DNA of 64,000 nucleotides from Microbulbifer variabilis (GCF_020524905.1 NZ_JAIVKI010000003.1:62001-126000), one strand, 5' to 3'. Counted from the stretch's first letter, positions 8,071 to 16,491 are shown. Numbers and translations are program-made. The notes: generated by a model from the sequence alone, not told the origin.

Positions 8071-9222
8071 CTACTTCGTCGCATTTTTATATTTTCGATA
8101 TTCTTCCCAGAGTTTTTCCCGTAACTCAGGATCGGTCTCCCGTGTAGCCGCCTCACGAATTTGCCGCGCCACTACATCGTCATCAGTACCGTTGGGAATG
8201 TCTGCGGGAACCACCGGCTGAGATCCCGTGTGGTTGTACTCCCCCTGGCGACCCTTTGTGGGTAAGCCGGGGCCTGTCACTTGCCCGCTGGAATTGTTTT
8301 GCTGAGGACTGCCGCCACTGGAAGCTCCGCTCCCCGGAGGTGCCGGGATTTCAGCTTCTGCGGATTCAATCAGATCTTCCAGTGATTCTCCCGGTGGCGC
8401 TTCGTCCATTGCCTCCTCTTCGGATTCTTTTGTCGCGGAGCCGGGTCTGTTACGTACATAGTCACGTTCACGCAGGATCATGCCATCGTAGCTCACCATG
8501 GTGGATTCAAAGCGACCTTCCAGCTCTGCGACTCTCTCTGCGGTGGTGCTCGGGGCCTCGTTGGGGGCGCTGCCAGCGCGAGCGGAGCTGTTACTGGGCT
8601 GCCCACTTGCGGAGGCACTGCTGCTTGAGGCCGAGCTACTGGAGGCGGAGCTGCTTGATGAGGCACTGGAAGCTGAGGCGGTTTGCTCCTCCTCGGAGAA
8701 ATCGACCTCATCTGGTGGGGTGCCATCTTGTCCCGAGGAGGGATCTGGAGGCATACGGCGTTCATCAGGGGATTCCTGTGAATCGCTGTAGACCGGGGAA
8801 GAGGGAGAGCCACTCCGGGAATCTGCCGTTGGCATATTTTCTCCCGGCGAGCGGTCTCGGGAGGAACGCTGATCTTCACTGGAAGCCGTTCCCGAATTTT
8901 GCTGAGATTCCCTCTGCGCCGTTGGCATATTTGCGCTAGGTTGGCTCTTAGAACGGCTACCTGGCTGCCCGCTACTGCTACTTGCAGATTGTGATTGGCT
9001 GGAGCTCTGAGAACTGCTGCTGGATGAGGAGCTGCTCTGAGACTGAGATTGTGACTGTGATTGCGAGCTGGAAGAGGGCATCGATGGCATTGCAGGCGGC
9101 TGCGATTGGGTTTGCTGACTCTTACATCCAGCAATCGCCGTGGTCAGCAAAGCGGCAGAGAACAGAGTGTGCCAGCTAATGCCCTGGCGGTGACTTTTTC
9201 GTACCGCTTTCCGAGTTGTCAT
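8071..9222 (-). CDS. Serine-rich low-complexity lipoprotein
   Basis: 383 residues. A signal peptide (basic start MTTRKAVRKSHRQ, then a hydrophobic stretch) ends in the lipobox IAGC at about residue 33. The mature protein begins with two long Ser/Gln and Ser/Ala low-complexity tracts (roughly residues 50-85 and 180-210), separated by Pro/Ser/Arg-rich disordered sequence. A short helical segment with LEGRFESTMVSYDGMILRERDY lies near residues 230-255, and the C-terminal 40 residues (VVARQIREAATRETD to the end) look folded and helical. The composition suggests an extended tether reaching across the periplasm from a lipid anchor. The Ser tracts are coded by many AGC/TCC codons and are prone to length variation. 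Next gene follows after 17 bases. Confidence 0.75.
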   Translation of the reverse strand: MTTRKAVRKSHRQGISWHTLFSAALLTTAIAGCKSQQTQSQPPAMPSMPSSSSQSQSQSQSQSSSSSSSSSQSSSQSQSASSSSGQPGSRSKSQPSANMPTAQRESQQNSGTASSEDQRSSRDRSPGENMPTADSRSGSPSSPVYSDSQESPDERRMPPDPSSGQDGTPPDEVDFSEEEQTASASSASSSSSASSSSASSSSASASGQPSNSSARAGSAPNEAPSTTAERVAELEGRFESTMVSYDGMILRERDYVRNRPGSATKESEEEAMDEAPPGESLEDLIESAEAEIPAPPGSGASSGGSPQQNNSSGQVTGPGLPTKGRQGEYNHTGSQPVVPADIPNGTDDDVVARQIREAATRETDPELREKLWEEYRKYKNATK

Positions 9223-9387
9223 CTCTTTTCTCCTAAAGGGCTTGGCGTTATGCCGGAGGCCGTAGAAAAATTTCTACGACTCCCTGGCTGCCCAGAAAAT
9301 GGCTGGTGTGGAAATTTAAAAGTAGTTGTTATTTGATTATTTGCGCGCTCTTCATAACCATCAGCCAATGGCGGTAAAGAAAAATAC

Positions 9388-10683
9388 TTAATCGAAGACG
9401 AAGCGTTGAACGATGCCGCGAGTTTCCACGGCTTCACCATCTTCGAAGCGTGGCCGGAATTTGGCGCGTTGAAGAATGTTTCGCACCTTGGAACGAATCT
9501 GTACTTTATCGGATGGGTAGGCTCTGAGAATTTTAATATTGCGCGCTTTGCCAAAGGCAGTGACATCGTATGAAACAGTGATATGTGAGTTAGCCAAGGC
9601 CTTACTCTCTGATTCCAATATCGGCAGGGCGGGAAGAGCGATGGGGCGACCAAAGATGTCATCAATTTCATCGCTTGAGGCACCGTTATCCCAGAGTGAT
9701 TTATAAGCCTCACCATAAGTGCGACGTGCGGAATGCCATTTATTGAACATCATATACCAGTCGCCCAATTCAACTTTTGCTTTTGCCGATGCGGCCGGGG
9801 GTGATTGGGGATTTCTCTGATAGACATCGACGATTCGGGTAATCGCCTTTTTGCCCGTGTTAAAGCTCTTCATGCGGTAGTGATCTACCATACTGCGCTG
9901 ATTGATATCCGGGCCACCGCCAAAGCTGGTATTGACGACGAGCGGTGCCTGGGGTTCTCCTTTGTAATTGGCCAGGTAGTAATTCGTAGCCTTTAATCCG
10001 CGCAGCGCGTCTACCAGTCGCAGATCATTGGAGCCAAAATTTTTGGTGATGATATCCACCGCCAAGGTATAGAGTTTGGTGGCGCTGATCAGGTGCTCGA
10101 CTAAGGTCTCGCCTTTTTTATCGACATAGGACTGTAGGTGCCAGCGACTCAGATTATTGATGACGGGCAACATCCGAGGGTCTTTTTTACCGTAATTTTT
10201 TTCGTACAACCAGTAGAGGTACTGCTGGTTATCGTTGGCCTCCTCCCACTGATTCAAGGCTATCTGGCTTTCTATCAAGCGCTCAATCATCGGTATTTGG
10301 CTGAGGGAATAGAGCCCCTCATTCACTCTATTGACCAGCATTGCGCGGCGGAACTCAGTAGCGGCTTCTTCGTGCGCTCCAGCTTTTTGCAGCGCGGTGG
10401 CTAGGCCTAACAGCTGTTCATCAATGCCGACACCGTAAGCGCCATACTCGGCTTCCAGGTCTTCGATTCGTTCGCGGTAATATTCGACGGCCTCTGAGGG
10501 ACGCAGCTGTCTTCGGGTTTTCTTTAGGGGTTTGGAGGCGGCTTCAATAAAGGCCTGAGGAGGGGCCTTGGAGTCCTGGCTCACAGTGGCGTCATCTGCC
10601 GCAATGGCGCCGTTACACAGCAGTGCTGTGGCCGTAAACATCAAGCCGATAGCAAGGCGATTGCAGGTATCTATCTGTGTCAC
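9388..10683 (-). CDS. Exported TPR protein with TonB-like C-terminal domain
   Basis: 431 residues from the GTG at 10683; this start gives a clean signal peptide (basic n-region with Arg, core LAIGLMFTATALLCNGAIA, cleavage before ADD) with GGAAG upstream. An ATG at 10743 would add 20 residues. The mature protein has helical repeats (fragments YREREIEDLEA-like at the start, AGAHEEAATEFRRAMLVN, LNQWEEANDNQQYLYWLYEKNYG) consistent with TPR, as in other periplasmic tetratricopeptide proteins. The last 75 residues match the TonB C-terminal fold: ITVSYDVTAFGKARNIKIL then AKFRPRFEDGEAVETRGIVQRFVF, so it probably touches an outer-membrane or peptidoglycan-linked partner. It is the first gene of the leftward cluster. 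Confidence 0.75.
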   Translation of the reverse strand: MTQIDTCNRLAIGLMFTATALLCNGAIAADDATVSQDSKAPPQAFIEAASKPLKKTRRQLRPSEAVEYYRERIEDLEAEYGAYGVGIDEQLLGLATALQKAGAHEEAATEFRRAMLVNRVNEGLYSLSQIPMIERLIESQIALNQWEEANDNQQYLYWLYEKNYGKKDPRMLPVINNLSRWHLQSYVDKKGETLVEHLISATKLYTLAVDIITKNFGSNDLRLVDALRGLKATNYYLANYKGEPQAPLVVNTSFGGGPDINQRSMVDHYRMKSFNTGKKAITRIVDVYQRNPQSPPAASAKAKVELGDWYMMFNKWHSARRTYGEAYKSLWDNGASSDEIDDIFGRPIALPALPILESESKALANSHITVSYDVTAFGKARNIKILRAYPSDKVQIRSKVRNILQRAKFRPRFEDGEAVETRGIVQRFVFD

Positions 10684-11271
10684 GATTGAACCACTTCCAT
10701 TCCGGTTTACTTTGCCCACAGCTGTGCAATAGGCCTTAGCCATCACGCAGGGGGTGTGGATCTCGTCTCCGCCCGATCGCCGAAAACCGACAGATACGGT
10801 GGAAGCTCTCTCCTGAAATGTGGTTCTGTTACAACTCTGGGGACCGTGTCATTTTTTACTCATAGGCCCATCAGAGAAGGCGCATCCGGAGGCTTATTCT
10901 GCGCTCCTGGCTGCGTATTAAACAGTATAGCCAGCACCGTCTGTCATCAGAGGGTTTGTGACGGAGACTTCAACCAACCGGTGAAGAGATTACCGGGATG
11001 CCTGCGAGCACCCTTTTGGTTTAGCAGCTGGGGAGAAACAGCAGTGCCGATGGTCGGCAAGTAAGTGCCAAAAATTTTTAGAGTAAATTTATGTGACCAG
11101 TCATTGCTCTGTAAGCTGGAGGGCGCAGGCGGTGATATCTGGATTTTCATCCTATTAGGTGCGTTTTGAGTAGGTGAAAAAGGCTAAATCGATGGGGGCT
11201 GTGGTCAACACATTTGGATTGCTGGGCGACAGGCGCCATAATCAGCCGATTCGAATGAGAGGAGAGTGCCG
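10684..11271. other. Divergent intergenic region between envelope cluster and ilvE
   Basis: About 590 bases separating the first gene of the leftward cluster from the rightward ilvE. It must hold the promoters of both units. I see no convincing coding sequence, tRNA or strong inverted repeat. A Shine-Dalgarno AGGAG at 11260-11264 belongs to ilvE. Confidence 0.5.
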
Positions 11272-12339
11272 GTGAGCATCTATATCGACCCCGAAGTGGC
11301 CGTAAGCCTGCGTGGATATGAAGTGCCCGAGAGGTTGGGCTTCGGGACGGCAATGGCCCCTGTGATGTTTCGCGCAGCCTGCCAGGATGGCTGCTGGAGC
11401 CAGGGTGAATTGATTCCCTATGCTCCCCTGTCTATAGATCCTGCAGCAAAAGTGCTGCACTACGCCCAATCGTGTTTTGAGGGCATGAAGGCCTATCGCA
11501 CACAGGCTGGTGGTGTTGCTCTGTTTCGTCCAGAGAAAAATGCTGAGCGTATGGCCTCTTCCGCCAAGCGCTTGTGTATGCCCCCGGTGCCTGAGTCCCT
11601 GTTTCTTGATGCTGTGCGGACTGTAACGGCCTATTGTGCCAACCTGATACCCGGTAATAGTGGTGAGTCGCTTTATTTGCGGCCTTTTCTAATTGGTACC
11701 CAGGCGGACCTCACCGTCTCTGCCAGCACCTCCTATGAGTTCTATGTGATTGCGAGTCCTTCAGAGGCCTACCATTCCGGGAGCATGCGTCTTTGGGTTG
11801 AGCGTGAAGACGCACGTGCCGCTGTGGGGGGTACAGGAGATGCCAAGGTTGGGGGTAACTATGCCGCTTCCCTATTGAGTGTGGGGCGCTTAAAGGAGCG
11901 TGGTTTCGACCAATCCCTATGGCTCAACCCTGCTGATCGCAATAATATCGATGAGCTTTCCGGCATGAACTTCTTTGCGGTGATCGAGGGGAAACTGCAT
12001 ACACCAGCTTTAACCGGTTCAATTCTGGAGGGCATTACACGCTATTCATTATTGGAGCTCGCGAGAAGCCTGGGGTACCAAGTCGTAGAGGAATCCATTC
12101 CTATTGATAGGTTACTCAGTCAAATTGCTTCTGGTAGTTGTACCGAGGCTTTTGCTTGTGGTACAGCTGCCATTATCAGCCCAATCAGTGTTATTGGTGA
12201 TGAAGAGCATTGCTACGAGCTATACCGGGCTCCAGGCCCTGTGGCCGAAACCTTACGTCAGGCGCTCTTGGATATTCAGGAAGGGCGAACGGAGGACCAG
12301 TTTGGCTGGATGCAGCCTGTTAAACCCGCGTGTTTCTGA
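11272..12339 (+). CDS. ilvE: Branched-chain amino acid aminotransferase, type II
   Basis: 355 residues from the GTG at 11272; another GTG at 11266 is too close to the AGGAG at 11260-11264, while 11272 has the usual seven-base spacing. The enzyme transfers the amino group between glutamate and the 2-keto acids of Leu, Ile and Val (last step of synthesis, first of breakdown), using PLP. It belongs to fold-type IV class IV aminotransferases: the PLP lysine is in GDAKVGGNYAASL (about residue 192), with FEGMKAYR near residue 70, LYLRPFLIGT near 137, and ELSGMNFF and GSILEGITRYSLLELA in the C-terminal half. Length fits the eukaryote-like type II group (about 340-360 residues), not the shorter E. 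coli IlvE. It stands alone and is closed by a terminator. Confidence 0.93.
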   Translation: MSIYIDPEVAVSLRGYEVPERLGFGTAMAPVMFRAACQDGCWSQGELIPYAPLSIDPAAKVLHYAQSCFEGMKAYRTQAGGVALFRPEKNAERMASSAKRLCMPPVPESLFLDAVRTVTAYCANLIPGNSGESLYLRPFLIGTQADLTVSASTSYEFYVIASPSEAYHSGSMRLWVEREDARAAVGGTGDAKVGGNYAASLLSVGRLKERGFDQSLWLNPADRNNIDELSGMNFFAVIEGKLHTPALTGSILEGITRYSLLELARSLGYQVVEESIPIDRLLSQIASGSCTEAFACGTAAIISPISVIGDEEHCYELYRAPGPVAETLRQALLDIQEGRTEDQFGWMQPVKPACF

Positions 12340-12361
12340 ACCAAGCCAAATAATTAAAAAT

Positions 12362-12394
12362 AACCAGCTGCTAAGCAACGGCTGGTTTTTTCTT
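12362..12394 (+). terminator. Rho-independent terminator of ilvE
   Basis: Arms AACCAGC (12362-12368) and GCTGGTT (12381-12387) with a 12-base loop, followed by a T-rich run TTTTCTT, starting 22 bases after the ilvE stop. Confidence 0.8.
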
Positions 12395-12712
12395 AATAGG
12401 CAAAAAAACAACCGATATTATCCCGCTTTATTTGCTCTTTCTTTATTTAGTCTGGTAGTCCGGGGTTATTTGGTATCACCATCCTCATTAAAAATGTTTC
12501 CGCGAGAAACGTGCATGTATGCATTTCCGCCAATTCCTATTGAGCGGTTGACTTGAACGACTGTTACTCCTACAAATAATTCGATACAAGAATAAACGCA
12601 CTGGAGCTTTGTGGGTGGCCTTGGTGGTACCTTCATATTGACCGGCAGTTCCAAGATCAATTTGACTAGATAGGTCGCGCTCAGAGTTCCCCCAGAACCT
12701 GAGGAAAACAGA
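12395..12712. other. Intergenic region, nothing recognised
   Basis: 318 bases between the ilvE terminator and the Yip1-family gene. Short reading frames exist on both strands but none has a convincing start, composition or family. A Shine-Dalgarno GAGGA at 12701-12705 belongs to the downstream gene. Confidence 0.4.
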
Positions 12713-13309
12713 ATGTTGACCCATATGCTCGGCCTTATGCTGCAACCTCGCAAGCAGTGGGAGCTGATTGGAAGCCTTTCCGAGAATAAATTACGCCGGC
12801 AAATTCCCTACGTTATTATTTTGGCGCTATTTCCTGCAATTGCCTGGTATTTTGGCACTACTCAGGTTGGCTGGAGTATTGGCAGTGGAAATCCGGTAAA
12901 AATAACCGGGCAGAGCGCTTTGGAATTGGTAGCTGTGTTCTACTGTACGATGGTGTTGGCAGTTGTCTCCATTGGATATTTTATTCATTGGATGGCCAGG
13001 ACTTATGGTGCAGAGACGCACCCAATGAAAGGTGTGGTGGTGGCAGGATTTACTGCAACCCCAATTTTTTTGGCGGGTGTGGCTGGAATCTATCCGGTGT
13101 TATGGCTGGATATTTTGCTCGCTACAGTCGCGGTTGCTTATGCGGTATATCTGCTTTATCTAGGTATTCCAATTGTCATGGGTGTTTCTGAAGAGCGTGG
13201 TTTTTTATTTGCCAGCGCGATCATCACAGCCTCCCTGGTTATCGCTGTAATGGTTATGGTGGGCACGGTGCTGTTTTGGAGTTATGTATCCGCTCCAGTT
13301 TTTCATTGA
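12713..13309 (+). CDS. Yip1-family inner membrane protein
   Basis: 198 residues with GAGGA eight bases before the ATG. Five hydrophobic segments are visible (about residues 31-50, 66-90, 108-128, 130-152 and 163-190), and the overall plan of a short N-terminal amphipathic part (MLTHMLGLMLQPRKQWELI) followed by a five-helix membrane domain matches the bacterial YIP1 family (also labelled DUF1282). The typical N-terminal P-x-x-W motif is present as QPRKQWE. Bacterial Yip1 proteins have no settled function; a role in membrane organisation is assumed from eukaryotic Yip1. It appears to be a single-gene unit on the plus strand, 180 bases ahead of the esterase-like gene. Confidence 0.8.
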   Translation: MLTHMLGLMLQPRKQWELIGSLSENKLRRQIPYVIILALFPAIAWYFGTTQVGWSIGSGNPVKITGQSALELVAVFYCTMVLAVVSIGYFIHWMARTYGAETHPMKGVVVAGFTATPIFLAGVAGIYPVLWLDILLATVAVAYAVYLLYLGIPIVMGVSEERGFLFASAIITASLVIAVMVMVGTVLFWSYVSAPVFH

Positions 13310-13490
13310 ATTTTCCCTCCATAGATCAATTTCCATGATCTATTTGTGTTGTATGCCAGCCGGTCTCGCTTTGATTGGCTGGTAACATCCCCTTAATTTC
13401 TCCTTGACTCTACATTGCCACCAGAAAGTTGTGCTATTTCTGAGGGGCGCAAAAAATTAAATATAGATTCTTGCTCTTCGGAGGTCCAAG

Positions 13491-14426
13491 TTGGGGAAGA
13501 TAAATCCGAATCTCTCTGAATTCCTTAGGGAGTGCAATGAATTCCTTTCTGAGCGTAAAGCCAGAGGTTGTTCTTTTAGTGTCATTGATTCTCGAGACCG
13601 AGCAGAGAGAATGATTCAGGAGTACGTCACTGATATCCCAAATTTTGACTGCATAGTGGATGATGAGGTCTTTACGTCGGGATACACTGTTCCTGTGAGG
13701 ATCTTTAATCCTAATCCGAATCAGGCATTGCCGGTGCTTTTATTTCTTCACGGCGGTGGTCATATGGTTGATAGTGTAAAAGCCTATGATCCGATTTGTC
13801 GAAAAATGGCTATTGCAACGCAGCATATAGTGGTGGCGCCGGAGTATCGCCTTGCGCCAGAAAACCTTTATCCGGCCAATGTTGAAGATACTTGCGGTGT
13901 AGCTCGTGGAGTTTGGTCGGTTCTTGCTCGGCAAAAAATGGATCACCGTAAGGTGTTATCTGTAGCGGGAGATTCTGCTGGAGGTTCGCTCTCAGCCACA
14001 TTGTCTCACCTTGCACAGTTTGATAGCAGCATTGCTATTGAAAAGCAGGTTCTTATTTATCCCTGCGTTGACTATACCGCTGGATGCTTATCCTATCAGA
14101 AATATGGTGCAGGCTATTTTCTGGAGACGGATAAGTGTCTCTGGTTTTTTGACAAATACTTCGGTGAAAGTCAGTGTAGGAAGGCAGCTTCTCCGCTATA
14201 TATGGATTTCACTGCGAGGTTACCAAGAACTTTGGTGATTACTGCTGAATTTTGTCCCTTGTGTGATGAGGGGAAAATTTATTGTGAAAAAGTAAAGTCT
14301 GCGGGCGGGTTTGCAAAAAATCTACATTTTGAGGGTGTGATACATGGCTTTTTAAATGTTGAAGATTTACTTAAAAAGGTATGTGCAGAGGCATACAGTG
14401 GTATAGGTGAATTTCTTAATAGTTAA
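13491..14426 (+). CDS. HSL-family alpha/beta hydrolase homologue lacking the usual catalytic Asp
   Basis: 311 residues from a TTG at 13491, supported by GGAGG at 13480-13484. It matches the hormone-sensitive-lipase (bacterial family IV) esterases: oxyanion HGGG at residues 87-90, a VAPEYRLAPE segment at 115-124, nucleophile Ser162 in GDSAGG, and His285 in IHGFLN. The catalytic Asp normally opens the motif DPLxDEG; here the motif reads CPLCDEG with Cys255 (codon TGT at 14253-14255) in place of that Asp. Either the second Asp (259) substitutes or the protein is weakly active or not an esterase. The gene is AT-richer than its neighbours, and the protein is Cys-rich, which may mean separate ancestry. 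No signal peptide, so cytoplasmic. Confidence 0.85.
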   Translation: MGKINPNLSEFLRECNEFLSERKARGCSFSVIDSRDRAERMIQEYVTDIPNFDCIVDDEVFTSGYTVPVRIFNPNPNQALPVLLFLHGGGHMVDSVKAYDPICRKMAIATQHIVVAPEYRLAPENLYPANVEDTCGVARGVWSVLARQKMDHRKVLSVAGDSAGGSLSATLSHLAQFDSSIAIEKQVLIYPCVDYTAGCLSYQKYGAGYFLETDKCLWFFDKYFGESQCRKAASPLYMDFTARLPRTLVITAEFCPLCDEGKIYCEKVKSAGGFAKNLHFEGVIHGFLNVEDLLKKVCAEAYSGIGEFLNS

Positions 14427-14441
14427 CTTGATGTAGATAGT

Positions 14442-14930
14442 TTAGCCAGGTTTGTAGTGATATTTAAGGATGTAGCCATTGCTGAGTTCCACCTGTTCAG
14501 TGGATTCTTTGTCGATCGTTAATTCAATTTCTTTAATGGCGTTAATGATTTGAGTCGGCTGGGTATCAATGCATTGTATGCTCATTGACTCAATGGCCCT
14601 GTCTTTACTGTCAACAGAATATTCTAAAACTTGCAGATATAGGCCATCTTCTCCATATAGGATTTTAATTCCCGGGCCACTTGAGAGTGAGACGGTATAC
14701 TTCACTGCCCCCCAGGGTCCGTCACAGCGGATTGCTTGGTATTCAGCGGGGGGTGTTTGCGCTGAAATGGACTTGGACTGACTTTTTAAGGATGTTTCAT
14801 CCAGTATTTGCTGAGTATGGAAGTGCCATCCCTCGGGAGTTTCTACTTCAATCTTAAGGGTGGCTTGAGCAAGAATTTGCCCGCTCATAAAGAGAAAAGG
14901 CGTCAATAGCAACTTGCGAAATTCCATCAT
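14442..14930 (-). CDS. Exported hypothetical protein
   Basis: 162 residues (or 161 from the second of two adjacent ATGs). The N-terminus MMEFRKLLLTPFLFMSGQILAQ is a signal peptide with likely cleavage at AQA. The mature domain is predominantly beta, opening with ATLKIEVETPEGWHFHTQQIL, with two cysteines (IRCDGPWG and SIQCIDTQ) that could form a disulfide in the periplasm. I recognise no family. It is convergent with the esterase-like gene (16-base gap) and has an AAGGAA ribosome binding site. Base composition is AT-rich like its neighbour. Confidence 0.6.
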   Translation of the reverse strand: MMEFRKLLLTPFLFMSGQILAQATLKIEVETPEGWHFHTQQILDETSLKSQSKSISAQTPPAEYQAIRCDGPWGAVKYTVSLSSGPGIKILYGEDGLYLQVLEYSVDSKDRAIESMSIQCIDTQPTQIINAIKEIELTIDKESTEQVELSNGYILKYHYKPG

Positions 14931-15056
14931 TAATAATAATTCCTTGAGGGAGAAGAGGGAAAGACAACACCTTTTAAGCGATTAGTGGTTGGTTGTATTA
15001 AGTGTCAAATCGTAAAGCCTGTCGTGTAATCCGGTCTTGCAATTAATAATAGTGTC

Positions 15057-15085
15057 TTGATGGGTATCTAGGGGTCGGATAGTAT
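15057..15085 (+). promoter_or_regulatory. Predicted sigma70 promoter for beta-helix/diheme pair
   Basis: TTGATG at 15057-15062 and TAGTAT at 15080-15085 with exactly 17 bases between them, about 105 bases upstream of the beta-helix lipoprotein start. Each hexamer matches consensus at four of six positions, so this is a moderate prediction. Confidence 0.4.
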
Positions 15086-15090
15086 GCAGA

Positions 15091-15151
15091 AGCTTGCCTA
15101 GCAAGTTTTTTTGCGCGACTTAATTGGTACATTCGTACCGATCGCTATCGG
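15091..15151 (+). promoter_or_regulatory. Leader with three consecutive hairpins
   Basis: Just after the predicted promoter lie three inverted repeats in a row: CTTGC-cta-GCAAG (15093-15105) followed by seven T, GGTAC-attc-GTACC (15126-15139) and CCGAT-cgct-ATCGG (15138-15151). The first has the form of a small Rho-independent terminator; the other two share their boundary and could be alternative DNA operators, for instance for the nearby TetR regulator, or RNA structures. Function is inferred only from position. Confidence 0.35.
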
Positions 15152-15189
15152 AAGTAGCTACTAACAACAATTCAAATAAAGGGTGAACC

Positions 15190-16491
15190 ATGAAGACCTT
15201 GTCCTACATGGGGGTAGCCATCACATTATTGCTAGCCTCCGCCTGTGGCCAGGAAAGTTCCTCGCAATCAAATCCATCTACTGCAGATATCGGCTTCCAG
15301 AAACAATTATTGAGGCAGCTGATTGCGGCTAAACCTGGCGATACCATTGTTATTCCCGAGGGGGAATTTCAAATTGATCGTAGCCTTTCTCTCAATGTTG
15401 ATGATGTCACTATTCGTGGTATGGGGATGGATAAATCTATTCTCTCATTTAAACGTCAAATCCAGGGAGCCGAAGGTTTGTTAGTCAATGCCAATGACTT
15501 TACGATTGAAGACTTGGCAATAGAGGATACGGTTGGTGATGCCTTAAAAATCAATGAGGGGGAAAATATAGTAATCCGCAATATCCGCGTTGAGTGGACA
15601 AATGGCCCGGCTACAGAAAATGGAGCCTATGGGATTTATCCGGTACAGACAAAAAATACTTTGGTCGAAGGTTCTGTAGCTATCGGTGCCTCTGATGCTG
15701 GGATTTATGTTGGGCAATCGCGCAATGTGATTGTACGCAATAATCGGGCCGAGTTTAATGTAGCCGGTATAGAAATTGAAAATACTATTGGTGCGGATGT
15801 CTATGGCAATGTAACAACGAATAACACAGGTGGTATTTTGGTCTTCAATATGCCGAATTTACCTCAGCCAGGACACAGCACCCGCATCTATAGCAACGAA
15901 ATCTTTAAAAATAATGTGGGAAACTTTGGGCATGAGGGAACTCCTGTGGCTGCAGTTCCTGCGGGCTCCGGTATTGTGATTAACTCCAATGATCGGGTTG
16001 AAATATTCGATAATAAAATTGCCGATAATAATACTGCGAATATTGTAGTGAGCAGTTATTTCACTGCAGGATATTACACTGATAAATCGACACAGGTGGA
16101 CTTTGATCCCTATCCAGAAGGAATTTATATCTACAATAATCACTTCCTTGGCGGGGGCTCATCACCAGATCACCTAGAGCTGAAAGCGCTAAAAGTTGCA
16201 CGCTTTGGTTTGGGAGGCAGTTTGCCCGATGTTCTTTGGGATGGTGTTGTAGATGCGAAAAAAATGACTGAAGGCGTTCTGCCAACACACCTGAGACTTT
16301 GCATCGATAATGCCGATACCGGCATCCTAAATATTGACTTCCAGAATAATTATCAGAATGTGTCCACCGATATTTCTGCACATCAATGTCACTTGGAGAA
16401 ATTGCCAGAGATTGTTCTAGATTTTGACCTGCCAGGTGAAGAGACGGGTGCGGGTGATCATTTGGCGATATTGGAGGAGGAGGATGAATAA
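15190..16491 (+). CDS. Parallel beta-helix repeat lipoprotein (TIGR03805-like)
   Basis: 433 residues, start ATG preceded by AAAGGGTG. The signal peptide ends in a lipobox (LASAC, Cys about residue 19). The mature protein is a right-handed parallel beta-helix: repeated NxxI/V strands such as DDVTIRGMGM, NDFTIEDLAIED, ENIVIRNIRVEW, RNVIVRNNRAEF, ADVYGNVTTNN and DRVEIFDNKIADN cover residues about 70-320, resembling NosD/pectate-lyase-like folds. The C-terminal 100 residues are different and end in an acidic tail. This family is known to occur in two-gene pairs with a diheme cytochrome family (TIGR03806, SO2930/HNE_0200 type), exactly as here where the next gene overlaps by eight bases. The function of the pair is not established. 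Stop lies inside the next gene's start region. Confidence 0.88.
   Translation: MKTLSYMGVAITLLLASACGQESSSQSNPSTADIGFQKQLLRQLIAAKPGDTIVIPEGEFQIDRSLSLNVDDVTIRGMGMDKSILSFKRQIQGAEGLLVNANDFTIEDLAIEDTVGDALKINEGENIVIRNIRVEWTNGPATENGAYGIYPVQTKNTLVEGSVAIGASDAGIYVGQSRNVIVRNNRAEFNVAGIEIENTIGADVYGNVTTNNTGGILVFNMPNLPQPGHSTRIYSNEIFKNNVGNFGHEGTPVAAVPAGSGIVINSNDRVEIFDNKIADNNTANIVVSSYFTAGYYTDKSTQVDFDPYPEGIYIYNNHFLGGGSSPDHLELKALKVARFGLGGSLPDVLWDGVVDAKKMTEGVLPTHLRLCIDNADTGILNIDFQNNYQNVSTDISAHQCHLEKLPEIVLDFDLPGEETGAGDHLAILEEEDE

Noticed and set aside
8256-8939. 227-codon frame antisense to the serine-rich lipoprotein
   Set aside because: Trp/Arg/Cys-rich shadow produced by the repetitive Ser codons.
1-10746. Zorya-type anti-phage system
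   Set aside because: ZorA/ZorB-like channel and partner are suggested, but no helicase, nuclease or ZorC/D/E gene is seen; lipoproteins, PEGA and TonB-like domains point to an envelope role.
1-10746. Type VI secretion accessory block
   Set aside because: FHA-like and SUMF1-like domains occur near T6SS, but no sheath, Hcp, VgrG, baseplate or ClpV gene is in the window.
10756-11064. 102-codon plus-strand frame in the divergent region before ilvE
   Set aside because: No ribosome binding site, unnatural Cys/Pro/Ser composition and no recognisable family; likely chance in a promoter region.
12466-12753. 95-codon minus-strand frame before the Yip1 gene
   Set aside because: Overlaps the start of a clear gene on the other strand and has no family or signal.
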